64,000 nucleotides of DNA from Methylosinus sp. C49 (GTDB lineage: Bacteria; Pseudomonadota; Alphaproteobacteria; Rhizobiales; Beijerinckiaceae). The translations under genes were made by a program, and so were the position numbers. Under the pieces are notes generated by a model. The model had not been told where the DNA came from. It saw only the letters and a list, made by a program, of their open reading frames with translations, and made no database searches. This document shows positions 27,370 through 36,806 of the stretch, piece after piece; position 1 is the stretch's first letter; each line of letters begins with the position of its first letter. The stretch is taken from contig NZ_AP022332.1 in the NCBI RefSeq assembly GCF_009936375.1, forward strand, positions 2,760,501-2,824,500, written 5' to 3'.

Positions 27370-28341
27370 TCAAATATCGAAGTCGATCATCTTCTGCATG
27401 ATGAAGACGCCGATCGCCATCCAGAGCAGGCTCGCTCCGATGATGATATTTCCGACCGCCGTGTTGAAAAGCACGGCGATATAGGCCGGATTGGTGAACC
27501 AGACGACGAGGCCGACGAGAAACGGCAGGCTGCCGATGATGCCCGCCGAGGCCTTGGCCTCCGCGGACATGGCTTTCACCTTGGCCTTCATCTTCTTTCG
27601 CTCGCGCAGCACGCCGGCGAGATTGGTGAGCGCCTCGGAGAGATTGCCGCCGGCCTTTTGCTGAAGGCTGATGACGATCGAGAAAAACGACGCCTCCGCC
27701 ACCGGCACCCGATCGGCGAAGCGTTCCGTCGCCTCGGCAATCGAGAGGCCGATCGTCTGTGATTCGACGATCTGGCGAAATTCGCTGCGCACCGGCTCCG
27801 CCGCCTCGCTCGCGATCATGCGAAAGCAATCGGCGACCGGCAGGCCGGCCTTCACGCCGCGAATGATGATATCGACGGCGCCGGGAAATTCGGCGATGAA
27901 TTTCGCGATGCGCCGCCGCGCCAGAAAGCCCAGCAGCCAATGCGGCGCGCCGACGCCGCCGACGACGCCCGCGCCGACCGCGACCAGCGGATCGGAGTTG
28001 AAGACGAAGACGAGGAAAGCGATGAGCAGGCCGAAAGCCGCCGAGGCGCCGAGAAAGATCGGGCGCGACGTCGTCAGCCCCGCCTGCGCGATGCGCTGCT
28101 CGAGCGTGATCTTGGCTTTCTTCTTGGTCTCGACGTCCTTGAGGCTCTCCTGAATCAGCTTGCGCCGCTTGGCCGGATCGCCGCTGCGCGCATCGCGGCG
28201 ACGCTCGGTCGAGGACATCAGCGCCGCCGTACGCTTCTGCGCCTGAATCTCGCCGGAGAGATAAGGATAAACGAAGGCGTACATCACTCCGCCGACGGCG
28301 CAGGCGACGAGAAGCGCGGAGAGGAGCGATTGATGATCCAT
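27370..28341 (-). CDS. tadB: Tad pilus inner-membrane platform protein TadB
   Basis: 323 residues. A membrane helix at the N-terminus, a charged linker rich in Arg and Lys, then a T2SSF domain (FPGAVDIIIRGVKAGLPVADCF; QKAGGNLSEALTNLAGVLRERKKM). Lies 36 bases upstream of tadC and 16 bases downstream of cpaF. The frame continues open into cpaF, but ATG 28341 begins with the expected helix. Confidence 0.93.
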   Translation of the reverse strand: MDHQSLLSALLVACAVGGVMYAFVYPYLSGEIQAQKRTAALMSSTERRRDARSGDPAKRRKLIQESLKDVETKKKAKITLEQRIAQAGLTTSRPIFLGASAAFGLLIAFLVFVFNSDPLVAVGAGVVGGVGAPHWLLGFLARRRIAKFIAEFPGAVDIIIRGVKAGLPVADCFRMIASEAAEPVRSEFRQIVESQTIGLSIAEATERFADRVPVAEASFFSIVISLQQKAGGNLSEALTNLAGVLRERKKMKAKVKAMSAEAKASAGIIGSLPFLVGLVVWFTNPAYIAVLFNTAVGNIIIGASLLWMAIGVFIMQKMIDFDI

Positions 28342-28357
28342 TTTCTGGCCCTCGCGA

Positions 28358-29797
28358 CTAATTTTCGTCGTCGATGACTGTGGCGGCGTCGAGCGCCGCG
28401 GCGAGCCTGTTCTCCTCGCCATAGTAGCGCGCGCGCTCCCAGAAGCGCGGCCGTCCGACGCCGGTGGAGCGATGCCGGCCGATGATGCGGCCATTGGCGT
28501 CCTCGCCGATGATCTCATAGACGATGAGATCCTGCAGCGTGACGACATCCGCCTCCTGGCCCAGCACCTCGGTGATATGCGTGATGCGGCGCGAGCCGTC
28601 GCGAAGGCGCGCCGCCTGCACGATAATGTCGATCGACGAGACGATCATGTCGCGGATCGTCTTGGCCGGCAGCGAGAAGCCGCCCATTGTGATCATGGAT
28701 TCGAGACGCCCCAGCGCCTCGCGCGGCGAGTTGGCGTGCAGCGTGCCCATCGAGCCGTCGTGACCCGTGTTCATGGCCTGCAGAAGATCGAAAGCCTCCG
28801 GTCCGCGAACCTCGCCGACGATGATGCGTTCGGGACGCATGCGCAGGCAGTTCTTCACGAGATCGCGCATCGTCACCGCGCCCTGCCCTTCCAGATTGGG
28901 CGGACGCGTCTCCAGGCGCACCACATGCGGCTGCTGCAATTGCAATTCCGCCGCATCCTCGCAGGTGATCACGCGCTCATCCGTGTCGATGTAATTGGTG
29001 AGGCAATTGAGCAGCGTCGTCTTGCCGGAGCCCGTGCCGCCGGAGATCAGCACATTGCAGCGCACGCGGCCGATCACCTTCAGCACCTCGCCGCCCTCGG
29101 GCGAGATGGAGGCGTAACGGATGAGCTGATCGAGAGTGAGCTTGTCCTTGCGGAACTTACGAATGGTGAGCGCGGGACCGTCGATCGCCAGCGGCGGCGC
29201 GATGACGTTGACGCGAGAGCCGTCGAGCAAGCGCGCGTCGCAGATCGGCGAGGATTCGTCGACGCGGCGGCCGACCTGGCTGACGATGCGCTGACAGATA
29301 TTCATCAGCTGGGAATTGTCGCGGAAATGTATATTGGTGAGCTGAATCTTGCCGCTCACCTCTATGTAGGTCTTGGCGGCGCCATTCACCATTATGTCGG
29401 CGATGTCGTCGCGCATGAGCAGCGGCTCCAGCGGACCATAGCCGAGCACGTCGTTGCAGATATCCTCGAGCAGATCTTCCTGCTCGGCGATCGACATCAC
29501 GACATTCTTGATCGCGACGATCTCGTTGACGATGTCTCTGATCTCGTCGCGCGCGCTCTCGGGCTCGAGCTTGGAGAGCTGAGCGAGATCGATGGCCTCG
29601 ATGAGCGCGCCGAAGATCATGCTCTTCGTCAGGTAATATTGCTCCGAGCGCTTCTGCTCGGGAGGAGCCGCGACCATCACGCTCGCGGGCTCGGCGGCAG
29701 GCGCCGGCGTCGGCGCCTTGACGGCCGGCGCCGCCTGCTGCGTCGACCGCGCTGTCGCTGTCTGCGCCGTTCCGACGTTCGTACGCTTTCCGAACAT
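28358..29797 (-). CDS. cpaF: Tad pilus assembly ATPase CpaF/TadA
   Basis: 479 residues. Secretion ATPase with Walker [15 protein letters not shown], Asp box region around [17 protein letters not shown], Walker [15 protein letters not shown] and the His box [16 protein letters not shown]. About 100 Pro/Ala-rich residues precede the catalytic part. It powers both extension and, in Caulobacter, retraction of the Tad pilus. Confidence 0.96.
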   Translation of the reverse strand: MFGKRTNVGTAQTATARSTQQAAPAVKAPTPAPAAEPASVMVAAPPEQKRSEQYYLTKSMIFGALIEAIDLAQLSKLEPESARDEIRDIVNEIVAIKNVVMSIAEQEDLLEDICNDVLGYGPLEPLLMRDDIADIMVNGAAKTYIEVSGKIQLTNIHFRDNSQLMNICQRIVSQVGRRVDESSPICDARLLDGSRVNVIAPPLAIDGPALTIRKFRKDKLTLDQLIRYASISPEGGEVLKVIGRVRCNVLISGGTGSGKTTLLNCLTNYIDTDERVITCEDAAELQLQQPHVVRLETRPPNLEGQGAVTMRDLVKNCLRMRPERIIVGEVRGPEAFDLLQAMNTGHDGSMGTLHANSPREALGRLESMITMGGFSLPAKTIRDMIVSSIDIIVQAARLRDGSRRITHITEVLGQEADVVTLQDLIVYEIIGEDANGRIIGRHRSTGVGRPRFWERARYYGEENRLAAALDAATVIDDEN

Positions 29798-29829
29798 GCG
29801 ATCTCCCCGTTACGCTCAGTCGCCGCTCG

Positions 29830-31083
29830 TCAGCCGGCCAGCTTTCTTGACAAACGATCGAGCAGCGGCGCCAATAATCCGCTCTTGACCTTGCGGCTCA
29901 CGGCGCGCCCCGTCACCTCGCGGCCGAGCGCGTCGAATTGCTCGATGATCTTGGAGCCGGGGTCGACCTCGGCGATCATCTGCCCATTGTTGGAGGCGGC
30001 GCCGAACAGCTTCGGATCGAAGGGAATGATCGCCGACGGCTCCATCTCGATCGCCTTGGCGAAATCCGCCACCGCTATCTCCGGCCGCTTCGGCACGCCG
30101 ACGAAATTCAGAACGAGCTTCGGCGGCGCGTCGTTCTGACGCGCGACGCGCAGCTGATCGATGAGCGTCTTGGCGTTGCGCAGATTGGCGAGATCGGGCG
30201 CCGCCACGATCGCCACCTCATCGGCGCCGATCAGCATGCGCTTCGTCCAGGCCGACCATTGATGCGGAACGTCGAGCACGGTGCAGGGCGCGGTGGCGCG
30301 CAGCGTGTCCACGATCGCGTCGAAAGCGGTCTCCGGCAGATCATAGAGACGATCGACCGTCGCGGGCGCGGCGAGCAGGCTGAGCTGCTCGCTGCATTTG
30401 GACAGCAGGCGATCGATGAGATTGGCGTCGACGCGATCCGGCGCGAACACGGCTTCCGCGACGCCTTGCGGCGGGTCTTGGTTGAAATCCAGCCCGGCAG
30501 TGCCGAAGGGAAGATCGAGATCGGCGACGACCGTCTGCATTTGCAGCGAGCGCGCAATCGACCAGGCGAGATTATGCGCGATGCAGGAGGAGCCGACGCC
30601 GCCCTTGGCGCCGGCCACGGCGACGATGCGTCCCAGCGACTCGGCGCTGTTGTTATAAAGATCGGAGATGCGGGCGATGAAGCCGAGCACATCGATCGGC
30701 GCGACAATATAGTCGCTGACGCCGCGCGCCATGAGCGCGCGATACAACGATATGTCGTTGACATGGCCGAGCACGACGACCTTGGTGCCGGAGTCGCAGG
30801 ACTCCGCCAGCGTCTCCAGCTGACCGATGAGCGTCTCACGCTCGCCGATCGCCTCGAGCACGATCAGATTCGGCGTCGGCGCCGATCGGAACGCCTCGAT
30901 CGCGGCCGCGACGCCGCCCATGTGAACCTTGACATGCGCCTTGTCCATGCGGCGGTCCACGGCGGCGGAATTCACCACGGCCACGGCGTCCGGCGTCTCG
31001 CAGAACGCTTGCACGGAAATGCGCGGCAAGGGAGCGATCTGCGCGGCCGCGTCGCTATCCGCTATTGCCGACTGCTCTTTCAT
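29830..31083 (-). CDS. cpaE: Tad pilus localisation protein CpaE/TadZ
   Basis: 417 residues. An atypical receiver-like N-terminal domain (about residues 40-150) precedes a MinD/ParA-type ATPase domain with a deviant Walker A, GAKGGVGSSCIAHNLA, which has Ser-Ser in place of the usual Lys/Thr pair, as in many TadZ proteins. CpaE positions the pilus machine at a pole. ATG 31083 shares one base with the cpaD stop. Confidence 0.92.
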   Translation of the reverse strand: MKEQSAIADSDAAAQIAPLPRISVQAFCETPDAVAVVNSAAVDRRMDKAHVKVHMGGVAAAIEAFRSAPTPNLIVLEAIGERETLIGQLETLAESCDSGTKVVVLGHVNDISLYRALMARGVSDYIVAPIDVLGFIARISDLYNNSAESLGRIVAVAGAKGGVGSSCIAHNLAWSIARSLQMQTVVADLDLPFGTAGLDFNQDPPQGVAEAVFAPDRVDANLIDRLLSKCSEQLSLLAAPATVDRLYDLPETAFDAIVDTLRATAPCTVLDVPHQWSAWTKRMLIGADEVAIVAAPDLANLRNAKTLIDQLRVARQNDAPPKLVLNFVGVPKRPEIAVADFAKAIEMEPSAIIPFDPKLFGAASNNGQMIAEVDPGSKIIEQFDALGREVTGRAVSRKVKSGLLAPLLDRLSRKLAG

Positions 31084-31808
31084 CAATCGCCTCCAACCGA
31101 GCTGATATTCGTGCCTTTGACGTTCCACTTCGTCGCCGGATCGATGCCCTTGCGCACATTTCCGATGGCGCGCATGCGCGACTCGATGTCCGCCGGCGTC
31201 TCGCCGCGCGGCGCGACGAGATCGCGCGGATCGTCGATCTGCGCCGCGAATGTCGTCTGGCTCGCGCAGCCGTAATTCCAATAAGTGGTGTTGCCCCACC
31301 CTTCCAGCGAGCTCGCGGAAGCGAGATCGGCGGGCCATTGGCCGCAGCGTCCCGCGACTTTCGCGCGCACGCCCTGGAAGGAGAGACGCACCGGCGCCGC
31401 CAGATTGGGATCGCTGACCGGATAGGAGGCGACATAGACCGCGCCGGAGACGCCGCTCTCCGCCAGCAGCCGCTTCACCGCATCGACGCCGCCGCGCACA
31501 GCGAGCTGATCTTTCGTTCCGGTCGGAGCGAGAAGCGTGATCTGGCCATGGCCGAAGCGGCGATAGCGCAGCACGAAATCACGAATGCGACTGGTGGTCG
31601 CATGATCGATGCGCGCCGACGGCAACAGGTCGAGGGATGTGCTCGCGTCGGCGAGCACGACGGGATGTCGATCGCGATAGTCTTGCGCGACGGCGGGCGC
31701 CGGCAGCGTTCTGTTCACGCCGCAGCCGGCGAGAGGCGCCATCGCCGCGAGGCACGCGAGCCGCGCTCCGAAGGCTTTGAGTTTCGCGCTGTTCAGTCGG
31801 ATAGACAT
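31083..31808 (-). CDS. cpaD: Tad pilus lipoprotein CpaD
   Basis: 241 residues. A lipoprotein signal with lipobox LAGC at residues about 26-29 is followed by the CpaD domain (GWGNTTYWNYGCASQTTFAAQIDDPRDL is spread over the second half, with the recognisable NYGC motif). It acts with the secretin at the outer membrane. Coupled to cpaE by TGATG. Confidence 0.92.
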   Translation of the reverse strand: MSIRLNSAKLKAFGARLACLAAMAPLAGCGVNRTLPAPAVAQDYRDRHPVVLADASTSLDLLPSARIDHATTSRIRDFVLRYRRFGHGQITLLAPTGTKDQLAVRGGVDAVKRLLAESGVSGAVYVASYPVSDPNLAAPVRLSFQGVRAKVAGRCGQWPADLASASSLEGWGNTTYWNYGCASQTTFAAQIDDPRDLVAPRGETPADIESRMRAIGNVRKGIDPATKWNVKGTNISSVGGD

Positions 31809-31829
31809 ATTTAACCGCTCCTTGCGCGC

Positions 31830-33311
31830 TCAGTCCTGAATGAAGCCGACGCGGCCCTTAAGGCGTGGAACCGCTTGCGGATGTTGAGGATTGGCGTAGA
31901 GCCGATTGACGCGGCCGAGCAGCCAGGCCTGCGGATCGCTGGCGTCCGCAAAGCCGTCGTCCGGCCGCGCCACCTCGCGCGCCTGGATCGAGCGCGCGAT
32001 GAAGGGGGTGACGATGATGAGCAGCTCGGTCTCGTTGCGCAGATAATCGCGCGAGCGGAACAGCGTTCCGAGCACCGGCAGATTGATGAGGCCGGGCAGA
32101 CCGTTGATGGCCTGGTCGGACTTCTGCTGCAAAAGACCGGCCGTGGCGATGGAGCCGCCGGACGGCAGCTCGACGCTCGTCTCGTTCTTGCGCGTCTTGA
32201 AGCCGGGAACGGTCACGCCATTATAGGTTTGCGCGCCCTGGTAATCGACCTCGGTCACTTCCGTCGCGAGATGCAGAAGAATGCGGCCTTCGGCGAGCAC
32301 GACAGGCGTGAAGTTCAGCGACACGCCATATTGCTTGAACGTGATGCCGACGGTGCAGAGGATCGAGCCGCTGATACAATTGCCGTTGCCCGGCACAGCG
32401 ACCTCGCCGCCGACGGTGAATTTCGCCGACTCGCCGGAGATGGCGGTGACGGTCGGCTCGGCGAGAATGCGCGAGACGCCGTAGCGCTCATAGGCCTGCA
32501 GCGTCGCGGAGGTGCTGTTGGGACCATTGAGGCTCAAGGCGCTGGCGGTGAGGCTAGAATTGATGGCGAAGGGATTTTCCTGAACGAGCTTGCCCCAGCC
32601 GCCGGACAAGATCGCCTCGCCGCCGGATTTGGCCGAGACGCCGAGCTGCTTGATCACGCGCCGCTGCACCTCGGCGACTGTGACCTTCAGCATCACTTGA
32701 TCTTGCGTGCTGATGGTCAGCGCGTTGACGACGAGGCCTTCGCCGCCGGCACCATTTCCCTGGGCGGAGGACGAGCGCGCGGCGAAGCCCTTGGCGATGT
32801 CGACGGCGCGCTGCGCCTCCGAGGCGGATTCGACCGTGCCGGTCAAAATGATCGTGTCATTGACCGTGCGCGCGGTGATGTTCGATTTGGGTAGGGCGGC
32901 GCGCAACAGCGGCCCGAGCTCACCGACGTCGCGGCCAATGCTGATCTCGAGATTGGCGATCTGCCGTCCGGCGCGATCGAGCGCGAAAATCGTCGTCTGG
33001 CCCGTTTCCGCGCCCATTATGTAGAGCTTGCGCGCCGAGCGGACGACCGCATTGGCGACCTTTGGATTGCCGACCACGATCTCCGACGCCTCGGCCGGAA
33101 GATCGACGATAATCGACTTGCCGACGCCCATGGCGATGCGTCGAGACATCATCGCCTCCGCGCTCGACTGGACGCCCCATTTTTCCTGGCCGGACGCCGG
33201 GATGGCTCCGAGCGACACGCCAGCGAGCGCGAGGATCGCGAGCGCCGCCGCTCCCGATATCCGACGCGCCGACCTGCCCAAATCCGTCGTTCCGCGTTCG
33301 ATTTTCGCCAT
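31830..33311 (-). CDS. cpaC: Tad pilus secretin CpaC/RcpA
   Basis: 493 residues. A signal peptide (cleavage near ASGQ) is followed by the pilus N-terminal domain (VGKSIIVDLPAEASEIVVGN), a BON-like N1 domain (ILTGTVESASEAQRAVDIAK) and a secretin domain (VTAISGESAKFTVGGE; ELPSGGSIATAGLLQQK; RNETELLIIVTPFI). Forms the outer-membrane pore for the pilus. AAGGACG supports ATG 33311 over an ATG nine codons upstream. Confidence 0.95.
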   Translation of the reverse strand: MAKIERGTTDLGRSARRISGAAALAILALAGVSLGAIPASGQEKWGVQSSAEAMMSRRIAMGVGKSIIVDLPAEASEIVVGNPKVANAVVRSARKLYIMGAETGQTTIFALDRAGRQIANLEISIGRDVGELGPLLRAALPKSNITARTVNDTIILTGTVESASEAQRAVDIAKGFAARSSSAQGNGAGGEGLVVNALTISTQDQVMLKVTVAEVQRRVIKQLGVSAKSGGEAILSGGWGKLVQENPFAINSSLTASALSLNGPNSTSATLQAYERYGVSRILAEPTVTAISGESAKFTVGGEVAVPGNGNCISGSILCTVGITFKQYGVSLNFTPVVLAEGRILLHLATEVTEVDYQGAQTYNGVTVPGFKTRKNETSVELPSGGSIATAGLLQQKSDQAINGLPGLINLPVLGTLFRSRDYLRNETELLIIVTPFIARSIQAREVARPDDGFADASDPQAWLLGRVNRLYANPQHPQAVPRLKGRVGFIQD

Positions 33312-33342
33312 GTGGCGCCGTCCTTCGATGAGCTGCATCGCC

Positions 33343-34131
33343 TCAGCGCGTGCGCATGGTTGTTGGGAAGCCGAAGCGCACGACCGTCAAAGAATCGTCC
33401 GCCGCCGAAGCGCGCTTGTCGTCCTCATGCGCATCCGCCATCGAGCGCAGCATGAGCGCCAATTGGCCGGTGCGCTGCGCGAGAATGACGAGCTCGGCCT
33501 GCCGCGGCTCGAGATCGAGCGTGGCGGTCGCGCCGGTCACGACCGATTCGCCATTCTTCGTCTCGACCATCGGCCCGATCGCCATCACGCGCACATTGGT
33601 CAGAATGACCTCCGATGAGAGATCGGCGGCGCCGCCTTCCCGGCCGCGATCATTGTCGCGATAGGTGCGCATCACATCGACATGATCATTCGGGAGAATG
33701 AAGCCGCCCGCCGTCGTGTTCGGCGAGATGTCGATCGCGACCGCGCGATGGCCGGCGGGAAGCAGCGTGGACATCAAGCCTGCGGTCGGGCCCTTGACCA
33801 GACGCTCACGCCGCACCGGCTCGCCATTGGAGATCGGATTGCGGACATAGGAGCCCTGCAGATCTTCCTTGGCGTTCGGCGCCTCGCTCTTGCGCAGCAC
33901 GCCTTGCGGCACCGCGCCTACCGGCCAATCGATCCAATTGGTGTCCGGCTCGCCGAGCGCGGTTCCGTAGGATAGATCGCGCGTCGCCACGAGAACCTTG
34001 TCGGTCTGCGGCGGCGTGGGGATCATCTGAACGATCTTCGGCGCCTCCGGCGGCGATCCGTTCATCATCAGGAAGGCTCCGCCGCCCGCCACGACAGCGA
34101 CGCCGAGAACCACGATCTGCGCCTTGTTCAT
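33343..34131 (-). CDS. cpaB: Tad pilus assembly protein CpaB
   Basis: 262 residues. One N-terminal membrane helix (QIVVLGVAVVAGGGAFLMM), then the SAF/RcpC-type domain (LVATRDLSYGTALGEPDTNW) and a periplasmic region ending near ARGDILTNVRVM-like strand EVILTNVRVMAIG. GGAAG upstream favours ATG 34131 over the ATG 24 bases earlier. It is the partner of the CpaC secretin, which follows 31 bases later. Confidence 0.9.
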   Translation of the reverse strand: MNKAQIVVLGVAVVAGGGAFLMMNGSPPEAPKIVQMIPTPPQTDKVLVATRDLSYGTALGEPDTNWIDWPVGAVPQGVLRKSEAPNAKEDLQGSYVRNPISNGEPVRRERLVKGPTAGLMSTLLPAGHRAVAIDISPNTTAGGFILPNDHVDVMRTYRDNDRGREGGAADLSSEVILTNVRVMAIGPMVETKNGESVVTGATATLDLEPRQAELVILAQRTGQLALMLRSMADAHEDDKRASAADDSLTVVRFGFPTTMRTR

Positions 34132-34276
34132 CTGCTTCCAGTCCGATCGCCCCACCTGGAGCGGAGCCTTCCGAATGAAAGCGGAAAAACGTCAAATTAT
34201 GGTTAATCGCCGGTAAGACCGCAGGCTCTTTCGCATTGCGACGCGAAGCGGTCTCGCGAAGAGCCGCGCGATCGAC

Positions 34277-34783
34277 TCACGCGGCGGTGAGCAGCGTCCA
34301 GAGCTGGGAATTGGGATAGACGACGACGCCGGCGATCGCGAGCGCTATGCCGTAAGGCACGCCCTCAGTGGCGTCGCAAAGATGCGCGAGGCGCGGCGAT
34401 TGGGCGACGAAGCGCGGCTCGAATCGCCGCAGCGCGAGAATCGCAATGGTCAGCGCGCCGCCCGCCAGAGAGGCGACGAGCGCATAATCGGCGAGCTGCT
34501 CGAAGCCGAGCCACAAAGCCGTCGCAGAGGCGAGCTTGGCGTCGCCGCCGCCCATCCAGCCGCGATTGAACATCAGGAAGGTCGCGACGAGCACCGCCGC
34601 GCCGCAGGCGACATGCGTGGCCACGGCGTCGAGCGGCATGCCGAGCCATGCGGCGAGAACCACGAACAGCGCGACGAGCGCCAAGGAGACGCGGTTGGGA
34701 ATCGTCATGGTGAGAAGGTCGGCGAAGGCCGAAAACGCCATCAAGGCCGGAAAGAGAATTAGCGCGGCGGCGGCTGCGATCAT
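34277..34783 (-). CDS. cpaA: Prepilin peptidase CpaA/TadV
   Basis: 168 residues, all-membrane, A24 family. The two catalytic aspartates are in FADLLTMTIPN and MGGGDAKLA. It processes Flp-type prepilins at the Gly before the Glu of the ATAIEYGL segment. It lacks the N-terminal methyltransferase domain of PilD, as expected for TadV. Lies between the pilin genes and cpaB. Confidence 0.93.
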   Translation of the reverse strand: MIAAAAALILFPALMAFSAFADLLTMTIPNRVSLALVALFVVLAAWLGMPLDAVATHVACGAAVLVATFLMFNRGWMGGGDAKLASATALWLGFEQLADYALVASLAGGALTIAILALRRFEPRFVAQSPRLAHLCDATEGVPYGIALAIAGVVVYPNSQLWTLLTAA

Positions 34784-34847
34784 CCGTGTCGTTCCTGTCG
34801 CCGCGCCTCTCTCTTTTGCGACAAAGGCGCCTCTCTAAGTCGTTTCT

Positions 34848-34867
34848 GCGCGCTCGGGCGAGCGCGC
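34848..34867 (-). other. Strong hairpin after the Flp pilin genes
   Basis: A 9-bp GC-rich inverted repeat (34848-34856 with 34859-34867) lies between the second pilin gene and cpaA, with no T-run on either strand. This suits an mRNA-stabilising or partial-attenuation structure that keeps pilin transcript far above that of the machinery genes. Confidence 0.4.
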
Positions 34868-34920
34868 GATTCGCGCGACGCGCGGCGAGGAGCCGACGCG
34901 CGCGCACGTTTCGCGATCGT

Positions 34921-35085
34921 TCAGCTGAGGTTCTGAGCGATCTTGTTGAAGGTCTCCGACAGATTGCTGCCGACAAGCTTCACTGCGGTAATAATAATGA
35001 CCGAAATCAGAGCGCCGATAAGGCCGTATTCGATAGCCGTGGCGCCAGACTCATTTTTCAAAAATTTCGAAACCGACGATTTCAT
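34921..35085 (-). CDS. Flp-type pilin, copy 2
   Basis: 54 residues. A short basic leader (MKSSVSKFLKNESG), then processing site and helix ATAIEYGLIGALISVIIITA. GGAG lies six bases before ATG 35085. After cleavage by CpaA, the hydrophobic helix packs into the pilus filament. It is almost identical to the upstream copy from residue 11 onward and differs mainly in the leader and in Glu versus Gln near the C-terminus. Confidence 0.92.
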   Translation of the reverse strand: MKSSVSKFLKNESGATAIEYGLIGALISVIIITAVKLVGSNLSETFNKIAQNLS

Positions 35086-35221
35086 CACCATCTCCTGATG
35101 TTGGACTCCCGCAATCCGACCGAGCCGGCCGGCCCCGTTCACGAGCCGGCCTTCGGCAGGAATGCGTGGGCGCCGAAATGATCTCGACGCGGAAGGCGGC
35201 GAGATCGGCGCCCGCCAGACC

Positions 35222-35386
35222 TCAGCTCAGATTCTGAGCGATCTTGTTGAAGGTCTGAGACAGGTTGCTGCCGACGAGCTTCACCGCGGTGATGATGATG
35301 ACCGAGATCAGCGCGCCGATCAGGCCGTATTCGATGGCGGTCGCGCCGGACTCGTCCTTAACGAACCGCGAAAACAAGCTCTTCAT
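35222..35386 (-). CDS. Flp-type pilin, copy 1
   Basis: 54 residues, leader MKSLFSRFVKDESG then the same ATAIEYGLIGALISVIIITA helix and C-terminus NKIAQNLS as copy 2. GAGGAG before ATG 35386 is a strong ribosome site. As the first gene of the minus-strand pilus operon it is probably the most highly expressed. The 136-base gap to copy 2 holds two GAGCCGGCC direct repeats. Confidence 0.93.
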   Translation of the reverse strand: MKSLFSRFVKDESGATAIEYGLIGALISVIIITAVKLVGSNLSQTFNKIAQNLS

Positions 35387-35620
35387 ACTCGTGCTCCTCG
35401 CTCTATTGACTGAGTTCGGCGGCGGCGCTCGATCGAGCCCGTTCGCCGGACAGGAGCAGACCCTACGTAGAACTTCTTGCAAACGCGTTAATCGCATCAT
35501 CGACCTATGAATTCCATGGCGCGAGGCGAGACTGCGGCTCATTTTCAGCAATGATTCACTATTCCGTGGTTTTGTTCGACACGAAGCCTCGCAAAGGCGA
35601 TGATTGTTCAGAGGTGCGTG

Positions 35621-36088
35621 ATGCGCTCGACGCGTTTCCATGGATATTTGGCATTATTGGTCGGCGCGACCGTCACCGCCGGCGTCGCTATGGCGCGCGA
35701 TGGCGAGAGGCGCGGCGTTTTCGTGGACGTAGACCGCGCTCGCGTGGTGCGCATGCCGGAAGGCGCGCAGACGCTCATCATCGGCAATCCGCTCATCGCC
35801 GATGTGACGATGCTGAAGACCAATCGTCTCATGGTCGTCACCGGCAAAAGCTTCGGATCGACCAATCTCATCCTGCTCGATCCGACCGGCAATCAGGTCG
35901 GCGAGGAGATCATCACCGTCACCCAGCCGATGGACAAGCTCGTCGTGCTGCGCGGCTCGCGACGAGAATCCTACGCTTGCGCGCCCGATTGCGCGCCCGC
36001 CGTCGATCTCGGCGACGACAAGGACTATACGGCGCGCGTTCTCGAGGCGGTGAAGCAGCACGAGGGCTCGTCCTCGCCCAAGCGTTGA
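35621..36088 (+). CDS. Pilus assembly N-terminal-domain protein (CpaC N-domain only)
   Basis: 155 residues. A signal peptide (cleavage near AMA) and then the pilus-secretin N-terminal domain (VVRMPEGAQTLIIGNPLIAD; LMVVTGKSFGSTNLILLD), without any secretin domain. Homologous to residues about 60-150 of CpaC in this window. ATG 35621 follows AGAGG; ATG 35600 would add seven residues. It is divergent from the pilins and upstream of two TadE-like genes, so it is probably a periplasmic pilus accessory. Confidence 0.85.
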   Translation: MRSTRFHGYLALLVGATVTAGVAMARDGERRGVFVDVDRARVVRMPEGAQTLIIGNPLIADVTMLKTNRLMVVTGKSFGSTNLILLDPTGNQVGEEIITVTQPMDKLVVLRGSRRESYACAPDCAPAVDLGDDKDYTARVLEAVKQHEGSSSPKR

Positions 36089-36176
36089 CGGGATTTGCCG
36101 AGGGATACAGCGAGGCGCGCATGGGAGCTCGAAAGGGACGGCTGCGAGACGTCCTTTCCGGCCACGGGTTCGAGAC

Positions 36177-36806
36177 ATGAGCGGAGAAGAGATTTTGTCG
36201 CGACAGCCGACGCGCCGTTTCGCCGCGAGCGCGACTCGCTTCCGGCGAGATGAGAGCGCGGCGCTCGCTGTCGAGTTCGCCATGGTGCTCGTGCCGATGC
36301 TGGGCCTGCTCGGCGCGATTTTCGAGACCGGCATCGTCTATTTCAAGAGCCAGCAGCTGCAGGTGACCACCATTCATGCGAGCCGCGCCGTGCTGACGCA
36401 CAGCCTCGCCAACATGACCTATCAGAATTTCATCGATAAATATGTCTGCACATGGCAGGCAAGCGGCGCCGTCGCCTCGGGCACGCTGAGCAAATCCTTC
36501 GACTGCTCGAAGATTCTGGTCGATATCGCCGATGTCGGCAACGGCGCGAACTGGTCGAGCGCCTCGACCTCCAATTCCTTCTATCTCAATCCTCCGTCGG
36601 CGAGCGCGACGATCTCGATGCCGGCCTCCGGCCATGTCGCCGTCGTGCGCATCATCTATCCTATGCCGGCGGTGACGGCGATTCTCACCGGCGGCATTTT
36701 GACCGGCATAACGCTCGGCAAGACGACGAGCGGAGAGGTCACGTACAGTAACCGCTGGACGCATCTGCTGTTCGGCGTCGCCGCCTTTCGCGTGGAGCCG
36801 ACATGA
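36177..36806 (+). CDS. TadE-like minor pilin
   Basis: 209 residues. The pseudopilin-type segment RFRRDESAALAVEFAMVLVP lies at residues about 22-42 with the processing Glu after ALAV, then an extracellular region with two Cys. TadE/TadF proteins are minor pilins cleaved by the same peptidase as Flp. Overlaps the next gene by four bases (ATGA). Confidence 0.87.
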   Translation: MSGEEILSRQPTRRFAASATRFRRDESAALAVEFAMVLVPMLGLLGAIFETGIVYFKSQQLQVTTIHASRAVLTHSLANMTYQNFIDKYVCTWQASGAVASGTLSKSFDCSKILVDIADVGNGANWSSASTSNSFYLNPPSASATISMPASGHVAVVRIIYPMPAVTAILTGGILTGITLGKTTSGEVTYSNRWTHLLFGVAAFRVEPT

